Positions 1 to 7,253 of a DNA stretch of 11,111 nucleotides are shown here, piece after piece. Position 1 is the first letter of the stretch. Each line of letters starts with the position of its first letter. A program made the translations under genes and the position numbers. The stretch comes from Pseudomonadota bacterium (lineage in GTDB: Bacteria > Pseudomonadota > Gammaproteobacteria > Burkholderiales > Gallionellaceae). The DNA is taken from assembly GCA_021847165.1 (NCBI GenBank), contig JAJZUH010000031.1, positions 4,976 to 16,086 of the forward strand, read 5' to 3'. The notes beneath the pieces are model-generated. The model made no database searches, had not been told where the DNA came from, and saw only the letters and a program-made list of their open reading frames with translations.

Positions 1-476
1 TATGACCTGGTCACTGCCATCGCGTCGTAACTGTCGGCGATGGAGATGATGCGCGCGCAGATCGGGATGTCTTCTCCCGTCAGCCCGTCCGGATAGCCCG
101 ACCCGTCGTAATGCTCGTGATGGTGGCGGATGATCTGCGCCGCGTGTTCCGATCCTTCGAGTTCGGTCGCCGACATGATTTTCTCGCCGATCTCGGCGTG
201 GGTCTTCATGACCTCCCATTCGGCATCGTCGAATTGCGCCGGCTTCAGCAGGATGTGATCGGGGATGCCGATCTTGCCGATATCGTGGAACGATGCGGCG
301 ATGCGGAGTGCCAGCAACTTGTCGGTGGACAGGCCGCAGGCAATCCCGATCGCGGCCGAGAGGCCCTGCACCCGTTCCGAATGCAGTTGGGTCAGCCGGT
401 CGCGGTAGCCGAGCGCGACGGACAGCGCTTTGGTGTAGGTGTAGAGGGCATTGAATGCCGGGTTTGCTCGTTCCAT
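1..476 (-). CDS. HD-GYP domain protein (partial, C-terminus outside window)
   Basis: The first 158 residues are visible, reading leftward off the window. The HD-GYP family hydrolyses cyclic di-GMP in the cytoplasm. Visible motifs are His32 in QLHSERV, the metal-binding HDIGK at 64-68, HHHEHYDGSGYP at 118-129 containing the GYP signature, and ISIADSYDAM at about 144-153. All the usual family ligands in this stretch are present, so it should be active. The start at 476 is supported by a GGGAGG ribosome binding site a few bases upstream. The protein begins directly in the HD domain, with no receiver or sensor domain in front. It is the last visible gene of a minus-strand series, 49 bases after the methyltransferase stop. 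The family call is firm; the signal it answers is unknown. Confidence 0.92.
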   Translation of the reverse strand, partial: MERANPAFNALYTYTKALSVALGYRDRLTQLHSERVQGLSAAIGIACGLSTDKLLALRIAASFHDIGKIGIPDHILLKPAQFDDAEWEVMKTHAEIGEKIMSATELEGSEHAAQIIRHHHEHYDGSGYPDGLTGEDIPICARIISIADSYDAMAVTRS

Positions 477-525
477 GTGTGCCTCCCGAACGAAAGTCTT
501 TCGTGTTGACGGCCCAGGTCGAATC

Positions 526-1212
526 TTACAGCTTGCGCACCAGCGTCAGGCCATCCGCCATGGGCAGCATGACCTGGTCGACGCGCGGATCGTGGCTGAT
601 CTTGCTGTTCAATCTTTGTACGGCCGCGATCTCCGCATCGCCTATCCTTGCGCTGAGGTCGGCATGCAGCAGGTTCCTGTCGGCCACTGCGCCGAACAGC
701 AGCACATTGTCGATCGCCATCACGCCGCCCGGCCGCAGCAGGCTGAGCGAACGTTCGTAGTAGGCATCATAGTTCACCTTGTCGGCGTCGATAAAGATGA
801 AATCGAAGCTGCCGGCTGCGCCCGACTGGAGCAGGCCATCCAGCGTGCGCAGCGCCTTGCCGAAGCGGAAGTCGATCTTGTGCGCGACGCCTGCTTCCTG
901 CCAGTATTTTCTGGCGATGTCCGCCCAGCCCTCGTTGATGTCGCACGCGACGAGGCGGCCGTCGTCCGGCAGCGCCAGCGCGATGCACAAGGCGCTATAG
1001 CCGGTATAGGTGCCGAGCTCCAGCGCGCGTCCGACGCCCAGCGCCTTCACCAGGAACGACATGAACCGCCCTTGTTCCGGCGGTATCTGCATGATGGCGT
1101 GCGGATCGCGCGAAGTTTCCTCGCGCAGGCGCTGCAATATCTCCGGTTCGCGCAGCGTGGACAGGAGGTAGTCGCGAATCTTTCCGGAGAAGCGTATCTC
1201 GGCTTTTTCCAT
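526..1212 (-). CDS. SAM-dependent O-methyltransferase (caffeoyl-CoA OMT / YrrM type)
   Basis: A 228-residue class I methyltransferase of the family that transfers a methyl group from S-adenosylmethionine to catechol-like or similar hydroxyls, often with a divalent metal. Seen in order: SAM-binding motif I, ELGTYTGYSAL (65-75); acidic residue Asp91 in ACDIN, expected to bind the ribose; DFIFIDADK (137-145) and AIDNVLLFG (166-174), which carry the metal-binding Asp/Asn positions of this family. Length matches family members (about 210-230). The frame stays open upstream to 1338, but the ATG at 1212 is preferred because it gives the normal family N-terminus and lies 8 bases after the stop of the upstream lipoprotein gene. 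The substrate cannot be read from sequence. Confidence 0.88.
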   Translation of the reverse strand: MEKAEIRFSGKIRDYLLSTLREPEILQRLREETSRDPHAIMQIPPEQGRFMSFLVKALGVGRALELGTYTGYSALCIALALPDDGRLVACDINEGWADIARKYWQEAGVAHKIDFRFGKALRTLDGLLQSGAAGSFDFIFIDADKVNYDAYYERSLSLLRPGGVMAIDNVLLFGAVADRNLLHADLSARIGDAEIAAVQRLNSKISHDPRVDQVMLPMADGLTLVRKL

Positions 1213-1220
1213 GATATTGC

Positions 1221-2291
1221 CTAGCGTGGCTGCAACATTTTCATCCAGGCGGCATTGTAGGTCGGCGGGATGGCGCCCGCGGCCATTTCCGGGCGGCTGC
1301 CTATGCGGCATTCCGCGCCGTCGAGCTGCTGCGCCCATTCCCTGAAGCGCAGCATGCTGACGGGATTCATGACGCAGGTCTTCTGGCCGAACGGATGGCC
1401 GAGCTGGAACAGCAGATGCCCGATCTCGTGCGCGAGATATGCGCCGGCCAGTTCCGCCGCATCCTCTTCGGAGTACTGTTCGCCGCCGCGCAACAGTTTC
1501 GTCGGTGCGGAATCATCCTGGAACGGGAAGGTGCTCATCACGATGTACGAGCCGTACTTGCTGTCGCGGCTGAACGACGTGGTGCCGACGGTGAGGCCGC
1601 CGCGAATGGCGGAGTGGAGATCCGCGCCGTAGTATTCGGCGCTCGCAATCGGCTGGTTGGTGATCACCAGGTCGTATGGCAGGTTGCCGTAGCCCAGCGT
1701 GTCCCAGTACACCCATTCGTTGTAGGGCGAGGCATCGAGCACCGGTGCGCCGTCGGCGGCATTGAGGCGGCGCCATTGCTGCAGCCTCTCCAGCATGACG
1801 TCCGCCAGCAGGCCGGAGAGTGCCGTCAGGTCCTTGGGGTGCGCGTTCGCCGGCAGGTAGGGGGCCGCGAAGGCGAGCGCATCCTCCAGTTTCGTGCCGC
1901 GCTCGGTCAGCGTGGTATCGATGCCCTCGACCAGCTTCTGCCTGTCACCCTTGCCCGATTTGAAATCGTATATGGACGACTGGCGCATCTGCATGACGGC
2001 TGGCGGAATGAGCGCGAACAGCCGGTCGATGCCCGTTTCCGGCACGTCGGTGAACTCGATGTAGACGCCGAAGTTCTTCCACACGGTCAGCTGGGCCGAG
2101 GCGAGGACGATCTTCAGGTGGTCCGGAGAGAATCGTGCCAGGCGCGGATTGATGGCGTGCACGACGCGGAGCTTGACGACCGCGTCGGGCTTGATCGGCG
2201 GGATGGCCGATTTCTGCCAGTCGTCGTCGACTTCCCCTTTGCAGCCGAGCAGCAGCAGGGCCAATCCGATACCGAGATACGTTGATCGCAA
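1221..2291 (-). CDS. lipoprotein with HExxH zinc-metallopeptidase motif (metzincin-like)
   Basis: A 356-residue exported protein. The first 17 residues form a lipoprotein signal ending in LLLGC, so Cys17 is probably acylated and the protein membrane-anchored in the envelope. A C-terminal catalytic segment has HEIGHLLFQLGH (288-299) followed by CVMNP (306-310), resembling a zinc site plus Met-turn. The third histidine is one residue further away than in the metzincin pattern HExxHxxGxxH, and the glycine is displaced. The CxM after the histidines recalls archaemetzincins. The remaining 270 residues show no domain I recognise. The start is TTG: an AGAGGAAG ribosome binding site (2298-2305) lies 8 bases upstream and the signal peptide begins at once. 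Substrate unknown; an activity-free relative is possible. Confidence 0.75.
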   Translation of the reverse strand: MRSTYLGIGLALLLLGCKGEVDDDWQKSAIPPIKPDAVVKLRVVHAINPRLARFSPDHLKIVLASAQLTVWKNFGVYIEFTDVPETGIDRLFALIPPAVMQMRQSSIYDFKSGKGDRQKLVEGIDTTLTERGTKLEDALAFAAPYLPANAHPKDLTALSGLLADVMLERLQQWRRLNAADGAPVLDASPYNEWVYWDTLGYGNLPYDLVITNQPIASAEYYGADLHSAIRGGLTVGTTSFSRDSKYGSYIVMSTFPFQDDSAPTKLLRGGEQYSEEDAAELAGAYLAHEIGHLLFQLGHPFGQKTCVMNPVSMLRFREWAQQLDGAECRIGSRPEMAAGAIPPTYNAAWMKMLQPR

Positions 2292-2346
2292 GGTGGTCTT
2301 CCTCTGGGCAGTGTGGGAGCGGTTCGCTGTCCGGTTTGCGATCCGG

Positions 2347-2496
2347 TCACAGCCCCAGCACGAGCAGTATCCCGGCTGCGATCGCCACGACGGACATGAT
2401 CGTACCCATGCCCGAAAAACTGAAATGCAGGATGTGCGCCAGGCCAGTGACGATGAGCCAGGCAGCCAGCAGCAAAGATCCGATGCTTCTTTTCAT
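2347..2496 (-). CDS. 49-aa predicted membrane protein
   Basis: A small hydrophobic protein with a Met-Lys-Arg start and two probable membrane helices, roughly residues 6-20 and 30-48, joined by a short loop containing HILHFSFSG. The ATG at 2496 is chosen over an open extension to 2568 because an AAAGGAA ribosome binding site precedes it at 8 bases and the basic N-terminus fits a membrane insertion signal. It lies 55 bases upstream of the lipoprotein gene on the same strand and is probably the first gene of that series. No family was recognised; the function is unknown. Confidence 0.7.
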   Translation of the reverse strand: MKRSIGSLLLAAWLIVTGLAHILHFSFSGMGTIMSVVAIAAGILLVLGL

Positions 2497-2732
2497 TGCG
2501 AGATTCCTTTCAAGTGCATGTCTGAAGTGATGTCTTGCCTGCATGGCGAAGACGGCCAAGGCTATCAATTTTTATGGCATTCATAGGCCTTTGGTAGGAA
2601 AGACGATGAATATGAACGGGTCCGAACCGTACCCGCCCGGCAATTCCCGGTCAATATGCCAAACGGCCTATATAGTCGCTGGCCTTGGTGCAGCTTGCTA
2701 TCATTGCATCCATTCTGATCCGGAGTTGAACG

Positions 2733-3503
2733 ATGTCCATCCCATTGCGTGTCCCTGCCGCCTTGATCCTGCTGTTGTGCGGACTGATGATTTCTCCTGC
2801 AATGGCCGGCGAGATCGGCGTGGCGGTGGCATCGAACTTTGCGGCGCCGATGGAGCGTCTGGTTCCCTTGTTCCAGAAGGAGAGCGGGCACACGGTGAAG
2901 GTCAGCCTGGGGTCGAGCAGCAAGCTGTACGCGCAGATCAAGGGCGGCGCGGTGTTCGATGCCTTCCTGTCCGCAGACGAAGAGATCCCGAAACGCCTGA
3001 TGCAGGAAGGGTTGGCGGTCGGCGGTTCGCGCTTCGTTTATGCCACCGGCAGGCTGGCGCTGTGGAGCGCGCAACCGAACCTGGTGGATGACAACGGGGC
3101 GGTGCTCAACAGGGGAAATTTCAGCGTGCTGGCGATCGCCAACCCGTTGTCCTCGCCATACGGCGTGGCGGCGAAAGAGACGCTGACCAGGCTGATCATG
3201 TGGAATGCGATACAGGACAAGCTGACCAAGGGCGACACCGTTGCGCAGACCTATCAGATGGCGGCGACCGAGAAGGCCGACCTGGCATTCATCGCGCTGT
3301 CGCAGGTCATGCGCGACGGCAAGGTGACGCACGGGTCCTGGTGGATCGTCCCGCCCGAAATGCACAAACCCATCCGGCAGAGCGCGGTGCTGTTGAGCGG
3401 GGCGAAAGAGCCGGTCGCGGCGAAGGCATTCCTTGCTTTTCTGCAGAGCGAGAAGGCGCGGGTGGTGATGCGCGGATTCGGGTATGAGTTTCCGCACGAA
3501 TAA
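2733..3503 (+). CDS. modA: molybdate ABC transporter substrate-binding protein ModA (copy 1)
   Basis: A 256-residue periplasmic binding protein that captures molybdate (and probably tungstate) for the ModBC importer. A signal peptide of about 25 residues ends in AMA, followed by the mature start GEIGVAVASNFAAP. Oxyanion-pocket stretches are visible: SNFAAP (35-40), GSSSKLYAQI (about 60-69) and the FDAFLSADEE segment. From memory it is closer to the Azotobacter-type ModA than to the E. coli one. A CGGAG ribosome binding site lies 7 bases before the ATG. It is a close paralogue of the second ModA at 4648-5415, with near-identical DNA blocks. It sits upstream of the modE promoter region, so it is probably transcribed separately. 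No clear terminator follows it. Confidence 0.93.
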   Translation: MSIPLRVPAALILLLCGLMISPAMAGEIGVAVASNFAAPMERLVPLFQKESGHTVKVSLGSSSKLYAQIKGGAVFDAFLSADEEIPKRLMQEGLAVGGSRFVYATGRLALWSAQPNLVDDNGAVLNRGNFSVLAIANPLSSPYGVAAKETLTRLIMWNAIQDKLTKGDTVAQTYQMAATEKADLAFIALSQVMRDGKVTHGSWWIVPPEMHKPIRQSAVLLSGAKEPVAAKAFLAFLQSEKARVVMRGFGYEFPHE

Positions 3504-3589
3504 ATCCCTCTGCTGCCTGGTGGCGCGATACAAGTAGCTGCAGGCTGCTTGCCGGCATTCCTCCACAGTTCCTGTGCGATAATTAACTT

Positions 3590-3613
3590 GGTTGTATATT
3601 TTGATGCATAACG
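3590..3613 (+). promoter_or_regulatory. candidate ModE operator (Mo-box)
   Basis: An imperfect 24-bp palindrome with arms GGTTGTAT and GCATAACG. Compared with the E. coli modA operator as I remember it, the outer arms agree at most positions and the overall length is the same. The core also reads TGT-N10-GCA, one base short of a NifA-type TGT-N10-ACA site, so it could instead be a degenerate third activator site. It lies about 200 bp upstream of the predicted modE transcription start, which is far for direct repression. Confidence 0.45.
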
Positions 3614-3651
3614 CTGGCTGGCCGGTGCTATTGGCATGACTGCGTACCGTT

Positions 3652-3667
3652 TGTAGCGAATGGCACA
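3652..3667 (+). promoter_or_regulatory. NifA upstream activator sequence 1 (TGT-N10-ACA)
   Basis: TGT at 3652-3654 and ACA at 3665-3667 are separated by exactly 10 bases, the consensus NifA enhancer. Its centre is about 141 bp before the predicted sigma-54 start near 3801, within the usual enhancer range. Ten bases of it and its left flank (TTTGTAGCGA, 3650-3659) recur in inverted orientation in the site in front of the LRV gene, which supports a shared regulator. Confidence 0.72.
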
Positions 3668-3689
3668 ATTTGTCTAAAAATATACAAAT
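3668..3689 (+). promoter_or_regulatory. NifA upstream activator sequence 2 (TGT-N10-ACA)
   Basis: A 22-bp near-perfect palindrome with arms ATTTGTCTA and TATACAAAT (8 of 9 positions symmetric). The core has TGT at 3671-3673 and ACA at 3684-3686, exactly 10 bases apart. Its centre is 19 bp from that of the first site, nearly two helical turns, so both would face the same side of the DNA. It lies about 122 bp before the predicted start. Confidence 0.74.
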
Positions 3690-3699
3690 CAGGGTGTTG
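3687..3699 (+). promoter_or_regulatory. candidate IHF binding site
   Basis: AATCAGGGTGTTG fits the pattern WATCARNNNNTTR. It lies between the two activator sites and the -24/-12 element, where a DNA bend would bring bound NifA to the polymerase. The consensus is short and degenerate, so position carries much of the weight. Confidence 0.5.
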
Positions 3700-3774
3700 T
3701 GTTGGCTGGTTTGAGGGCGTTGCAGATTCGCCGGAATCAAGTGTGGGCGAGGGATGGGGCGGGAATGCGCAAAA

Positions 3775-3790
3775 TGGCATCGCTTTTGCT
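3775..3790 (+). promoter_or_regulatory. sigma-54 (-24/-12) promoter of modE operon
   Basis: TGGCATCGCTTTTGCT matches TGGCACG-N4-TTGCW at 10 of 12 defined positions. The invariant GG (3776-3777) and GC (3788-3789) have the required spacing. The predicted start is near 3801, about 32 bases before the modE ATG. With two NifA-type sites upstream, this indicates RpoN/NifA-dependent expression of the molybdate genes. Confidence 0.75.
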
Positions 3791-3793
3791 CAT

Positions 3794-3818
3794 CGTTAGG
3801 ATGTGACTGGTTATAACG
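3794..3818 (+). promoter_or_regulatory. candidate ModE autoregulatory operator
   Basis: CGTTA at 3794-3798 and TATAACG at 3812-3818 form ModE-type half-sites spanning 25 bp, one more than the E. coli Mo-box as I recall it. The site straddles the predicted transcription start, a natural place for a molybdate-dependent repressor. The match is imperfect and the spacing slightly off, so this is a suggestion. Confidence 0.35.
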
Positions 3819-3832
3819 TGCGAGGTTCTGTC

Positions 3833-4636
3833 ATGGCTCAAGCGATCATCGAGAAGAAAACCGGAACGGTGTCCAGGCTGAAGATCGCCAGGGGACGGCG
3901 CTGGGATCATCTGGAACTGCTGGAGCGTATCGATGCGACGGGCTCCATCTCGGCGGCGGCAAATGCGATGGGCATGAGCTACAAGGCTGCGTGGGAAGCG
4001 GTGGAGGCGATCAACAATCTTTCCGAGCAGCCCTTGGTCGAGCGCAAGACCGGCGGCAAGAAGGGGGGCGGTACCACCCTCACCACCCATGGCCGCCGGG
4101 TGGCAGGAGCGTATCGGCGGCTGGAGCAGGAGCGCGAAGAGGTGCTGAAGAAGCTCGCACAGGTCATGGACGATTTTGATGAGTATTATCATTTGATAAG
4201 GAGATTCGACATGAAGACGAGTGCGCGCAACCAGTTTCTCGGCACGATCAGGAGCATCAAGCTCGGGGCGATCAATGCGGAGGTGATCATGGAGATCGGC
4301 GGCGGGGATGTGCTGGCCGCGGTGATCACCAACGAGAGTGTCGACCATCTCGGCCTCAAGGTCGGCGCGGAAGCGTATGCCCTGGTCAAGGCGCCGTGGG
4401 TGATCGTGACCACCTCGGACGGCTTCAAGACCAGCGCGCGCAACGAGCTGCACGGCACGGTGGTGCGTTGCCAGGAAGGTGCGGTGAACGGCGAGGTGAT
4501 CATCGAACTGGCCGGCGGCAAGACCGTCGCCGCAGTGGTGACCAACGACAGCATCAAGTCGCTGGGCCTCAAGGAAGGGGTCAAGGCGTGTGCGCTGATC
4601 AAGGCGTCGCATGTCATTCTGGCAGTCAATGCATAG
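3833..4636 (+). CDS. modE: molybdate-responsive transcriptional regulator ModE
   Basis: A 267-residue DNA-binding molybdate sensor. The N-terminal winged-helix part (about 20-100) includes RRWDHLELLERIDATGSISA and the helix-turn-helix AAANAMGMSYKAAWEAVEAI, then a basic wing rich in Lys/Gly (RKTGGKKGGG, 71-80). Two tandem Mop/TOBE domains follow (about 130-192 and 201-263), each starting SARN, with GAxNxEVIxEI and a VTNxS motif; a dimer of these binds molybdate. Length is typical of full ModE. The ATG at 3833 is chosen for its GAGG at 7 bases; an in-frame GTG at 3803 overlaps the predicted promoter start. It is the first gene of the operon, 11 bases before modA copy 2. When molybdate-bound it probably represses mod genes. 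Confidence 0.94.
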   Translation: MAQAIIEKKTGTVSRLKIARGRRWDHLELLERIDATGSISAAANAMGMSYKAAWEAVEAINNLSEQPLVERKTGGKKGGGTTLTTHGRRVAGAYRRLEQEREEVLKKLAQVMDDFDEYYHLIRRFDMKTSARNQFLGTIRSIKLGAINAEVIMEIGGGDVLAAVITNESVDHLGLKVGAEAYALVKAPWVIVTTSDGFKTSARNELHGTVVRCQEGAVNGEVIIELAGGKTVAAVVTNDSIKSLGLKEGVKACALIKASHVILAVNA

Positions 4637-4647
4637 GTGGATCATCG

Positions 4648-5415
4648 ATGAACGCGCGTAATCTGAATCTGTGGCTGGCAGCTGGAGCGCTGTTGTTCGG
4701 TGCGATGAATGGGGCGAACGCGGGCGAGGTGAACGCTGCGGTGGCGGCGAATTTTTCCGCGCCGGCGCAGCAGATCGTCGATCTGTTCCAGAAGCAGAGC
4801 GGGCACACGGTGAAGCTCAGTTTCGGTTCCAGCGGTAAGTTCTACTCGCAGATCAAACAGGGGGCGCCGTTCGACGTGTTCCTGTCCGCGGACGAGAAGA
4901 ATCCCAAGCTGCTGGAGCAGGAAGGACTGGCGGTCGCCAACACGCGCTTCGTGTATGCGCTGGGCAAACTGGTGCTGTGGAGCGCCAGGCCCGGGTTCGT
5001 GGACGACAAGGGAGCGGTGTTGAGCAGGGGGGGCTATAACAAGCTGGCCTATGCCGATCCCAAGCTCGCACCTTATGGACAGGCCGCGGAAGAGACGCTG
5101 CAAACCATGGGGCTGTGGAACGCTGCAGTGCAAGGCAAACTGGTGACGGGCGAGAGCATCGCGCAGACCTACCAGTTCGCCGCCACCGGCAACGCCGACA
5201 TGGCTTTCATCGCGTTGTCGCAGGTCACCAAGGACGGCAAGGTGACTGAAGGTTCCTTGTGGCTGGTGCCGTCGCACATGTACAGCCCGATACGCCAAAG
5301 TGCCGTGTTGCTGGGCGGCGCAAAGGATCAGGCCGCGGCGCAGGCTTTCCTGAAATTCCTGCGCGGCGAGCAGGCCGCGGCGGTCATCCGCAGCTTCGGC
5401 TATGACAAGCCCTGA
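4648..5415 (+). CDS. modA: molybdate ABC transporter substrate-binding protein ModA (copy 2)
   Basis: A 255-residue periplasmic molybdate-binding protein. The signal peptide ends in ANA at residue 25, with mature start GEVNAAVAANFSAP. Binding-pocket regions ANFSAP and GSSGKFYSQI are present, as are the conserved FDVFLSADEKNPKLL and RFVYALGKLVLWSA stretches of Azotobacter-type ModA. An AGGTGG ribosome binding site lies 7 bases before the ATG. The gene sits between modE and modB, so this copy is the dedicated partner of the transporter. It is alignable end to end with copy 1, including an identical 20-base DNA block encoding the SGHTVK region, which indicates a fairly recent duplication. Confidence 0.95.
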   Translation: MNARNLNLWLAAGALLFGAMNGANAGEVNAAVAANFSAPAQQIVDLFQKQSGHTVKLSFGSSGKFYSQIKQGAPFDVFLSADEKNPKLLEQEGLAVANTRFVYALGKLVLWSARPGFVDDKGAVLSRGGYNKLAYADPKLAPYGQAAEETLQTMGLWNAAVQGKLVTGESIAQTYQFAATGNADMAFIALSQVTKDGKVTEGSLWLVPSHMYSPIRQSAVLLGGAKDQAAAQAFLKFLRGEQAAAVIRSFGYDKP

Positions 5416-5427
5416 TCCGGGATATCC

Positions 5428-6114
5428 ATGGATGCGCTAGGTGCCGACGACCTGCAGGCAGTCTGGCTGACGCTCAAGCTGGCCAGCGTCGCGACCTTGC
5501 TGCTGCTGCTCGTCGCCACGCCGCTGGCGTGGTGGCTGGCGCATAGCCGCAAGTGGTACAAGGGGCTGGTCGCGGCGCTGGTGGCATTGCCGCTGGTCTT
5601 GCCGCCCAGCGTGCTGGGCTTCTATCTGCTGCTGCTGATGGGGCCGCACGGCGCGGTAGGCGAATTGACTAGGGCGTTGCATCTCGGCATGTTGCCGTTC
5701 ACTTTTGCCGGGCTGGTGGTGGGTTCGGTGCTGTTCTCGCTGCCCTTTGCCGTGCAGCCGATCCAGAACGCGTTCGAGGCGATCGGCAAACGTCCGCTGG
5801 AAGTGGCAGCGACGTTGCGCGCGAACCGGTGGGACCGCTTCTTCAGCGTGGCGCTGCCCCTGGCGCGCCCCGGTTTCATCACTGCGATCATCCTTGCGTT
5901 CGCGCATACCGTCGGCGAGTTCGGCGTGGTGCTGATGCTGGGCGGCAATATCCCCGGCGAGACGCGCGTGCTCTCGGTCGCCATCTACAATCATGTCGAA
6001 TCGATGGAATACGCCACCGCGCATTGGCTGGCCGGGGGCATGGTGCTGTTCTCGTTCGCCGTGCTGCTTTCCCTCTACCTTGCGGGCGGAAAACTGTTGA
6101 AAGTCGAGCGATGA
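5428..6114 (+). CDS. modB: molybdate ABC transporter permease ModB
   Basis: A 228-residue inner-membrane permease that forms the molybdate channel as a dimer. About five hydrophobic segments are visible (near 15-37, 46-70, 90-112, 148-172 and 200-220). The cytoplasmic EAA loop that docks onto ModC is at about 125-145 ([15 protein letters not shown]). The usual glycine of that loop is replaced by Arg131. The start ATG is 12 bases after the modA stop with only a weak ribosome binding site, suggesting translational coupling. Its end overlaps the modC start by four bases. Length is normal for ModB. Confidence 0.95.
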   Translation: MDALGADDLQAVWLTLKLASVATLLLLLVATPLAWWLAHSRKWYKGLVAALVALPLVLPPSVLGFYLLLLMGPHGAVGELTRALHLGMLPFTFAGLVVGSVLFSLPFAVQPIQNAFEAIGKRPLEVAATLRANRWDRFFSVALPLARPGFITAIILAFAHTVGEFGVVLMLGGNIPGETRVLSVAIYNHVESMEYATAHWLAGGMVLFSFAVLLSLYLAGGKLLKVER

Positions 6115-7199
6115 ACGGCGCAGCGGCAAAAGCGATACAGGCCAGCTTCCGTCTGCAACTGGATGGCTTTGCGCTGGACGCCGCATTCGCTGCGCCGGCG
6201 ACAGGCGTCACCGCCCTGTTCGGACCTTCCGGCTCGGGCAAGACCACCTTGCTGCGCTGCATCGCCGGCTTGGAGCAAGCCGCCGGCTCATTGCGGGTGA
6301 ATGGCGAGACATGGCAGGACGAAACCGCGTTTGTGCCTACGCACCAGCGGCCGTTGGGTTATGTGTTCCAGGAAGCCAGCCTGTTCCAGCACCTGTCGGT
6401 GCGCGCCAATCTGGAATACGGTTACCAGCGCATCCCTGCCGCCGAACGCAGGGTGCGGCTGGAGCAGGTGGTGGAGTGGCTGGGCCTGGAGCGCCTCGTC
6501 GAACGCCGCGATCCGGCCAGGCTTTCCGGCGGCGAGCGGCAGCGTGTCGCCATCGGCCGGGCGCTGCTCACGAGTCCGCGCATCCTGCTGATGGACGAGC
6601 CGCTCTCGGCGCTCGACACCAGCAGCAAGCAGGAAATCCTGCCGTATCTGGAGCGCCTGCACCGCGAACTGGAGATCCCCGTACTCTATGTCAGCCATGC
6701 GCTGGACGAAGTGGCGCGGCTGGCCGACCATCTGGTGCTGCTGGATCGGGGGCGCGTCATCGCCAGCGGCGCACTGGCCGAGACGTTTGCCCGGCTCGAC
6801 CTGCCCATGGCTCATTTCGACGATGCGGGCGCGGTGATCGAGGCAACCGTGGCGCAGCATGATGAAGCCTATCACCTCACGCGGGTCGACTTTGCCGGCG
6901 GCAGCCTGTGGGTGGGGAAAGTGGCGCAGCCGCCGGGCAACCGGGTGCGTGCCCGCGTGCTGGCGCGCGACGTGAGCATCGCCACGCAGCCGCCGCACGG
7001 TTCCAGCATCAGCAATATCCTGCATGCGCGCATCGCCGAGATCCGCGACGAGGGGGCCGACAAGGTGAACGTGCGCATGACTGTCGGCGACGCGCAGGTG
7101 CTGCTGTCGCGCATCACCCGCCGTTCGCGCGACCTGCTCGACCTGGCGGTCGGGATGGACGTGTATGCGCAGGTGAAGAGCGTGGCGCTGATGGCCTGA
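6111..7199 (+). CDS. modC: molybdate ABC transporter ATP-binding protein ModC
   Basis: A 362-residue ATPase powering molybdate import. Seen in order: Walker A GPSGSGKT (38-45), Q-loop Gln87 (VFQEA), ABC signature LSGGE (138-142), Walker B ILLMDEP (158-164) with catalytic Glu163, D-loop SALD (166-169) and switch His196. A C-terminal TOBE/Mop domain (about 295-360), as is usual in ModC, can bind molybdate and inhibit transport. The ATG overlaps the modB stop (ATGA), so the two are translationally coupled. The frame is open far upstream, but the coupled start gives the correct family N-terminus. Confidence 0.96.
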   Translation: MNGAAAKAIQASFRLQLDGFALDAAFAAPATGVTALFGPSGSGKTTLLRCIAGLEQAAGSLRVNGETWQDETAFVPTHQRPLGYVFQEASLFQHLSVRANLEYGYQRIPAAERRVRLEQVVEWLGLERLVERRDPARLSGGERQRVAIGRALLTSPRILLMDEPLSALDTSSKQEILPYLERLHRELEIPVLYVSHALDEVARLADHLVLLDRGRVIASGALAETFARLDLPMAHFDDAGAVIEATVAQHDEAYHLTRVDFAGGSLWVGKVAQPPGNRVRARVLARDVSIATQPPHGSSISNILHARIAEIRDEGADKVNVRMTVGDAQVLLSRITRRSRDLLDLAVGMDVYAQVKSVALMA

Positions 7200-7253
7200 A
7201 TGCGGGGCGCCGAACCGGCAACGGAAACTTCTTGGTATCGGGAGCAAGGTTGC

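Larger units (their letters stand above)
3504..3832 (+). promoter_or_regulatory. control region between modA copy 1 and modE
   Basis: These 329 non-coding bases are clearly AT-richer in their middle part than the genes around them. They hold, in order, a ModE-box-like palindrome, two TGT-N10-ACA sites, an IHF-type site, a -24/-12 element, and a second ModE-box-like palindrome over the predicted transcription start. Together they have the architecture of an enhancer-dependent, nitrogen-fixation-type promoter driving modE and the genes behind it. A short CACAG-TTC-CTGTG palindrome at 3564-3576 is also present; I assign it no role. Confidence 0.75.

Noticed and set aside
2680..2695. Sigma-54-like element before modA copy 1 (TGG...GC with correct spacing)
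   Set aside because: The -12 part reads CAGCT rather than TTGCT, and no TGT-N10-ACA site exists anywhere in the 236-base gap upstream. Too weak to report as a promoter.
2497..2732. Gap between the small membrane protein and modA copy 1 searched for shared divergent control
   Set aside because: It holds a TATATAG stretch near 2669 that could be a -10 box, but no convincing -35 box or operator palindrome was found.
2565..3740. Long minus-strand open frame opposite modA copy 1
   Set aside because: It is the shadow of modA; its composition and lack of motifs fit an antisense artefact.
3803..3833. GTG at 3803 as the start of modE
   Set aside because: It lies almost on the predicted transcription start and lacks a properly spaced ribosome binding site; the ATG at 3833 has GAGG at 7 bases.
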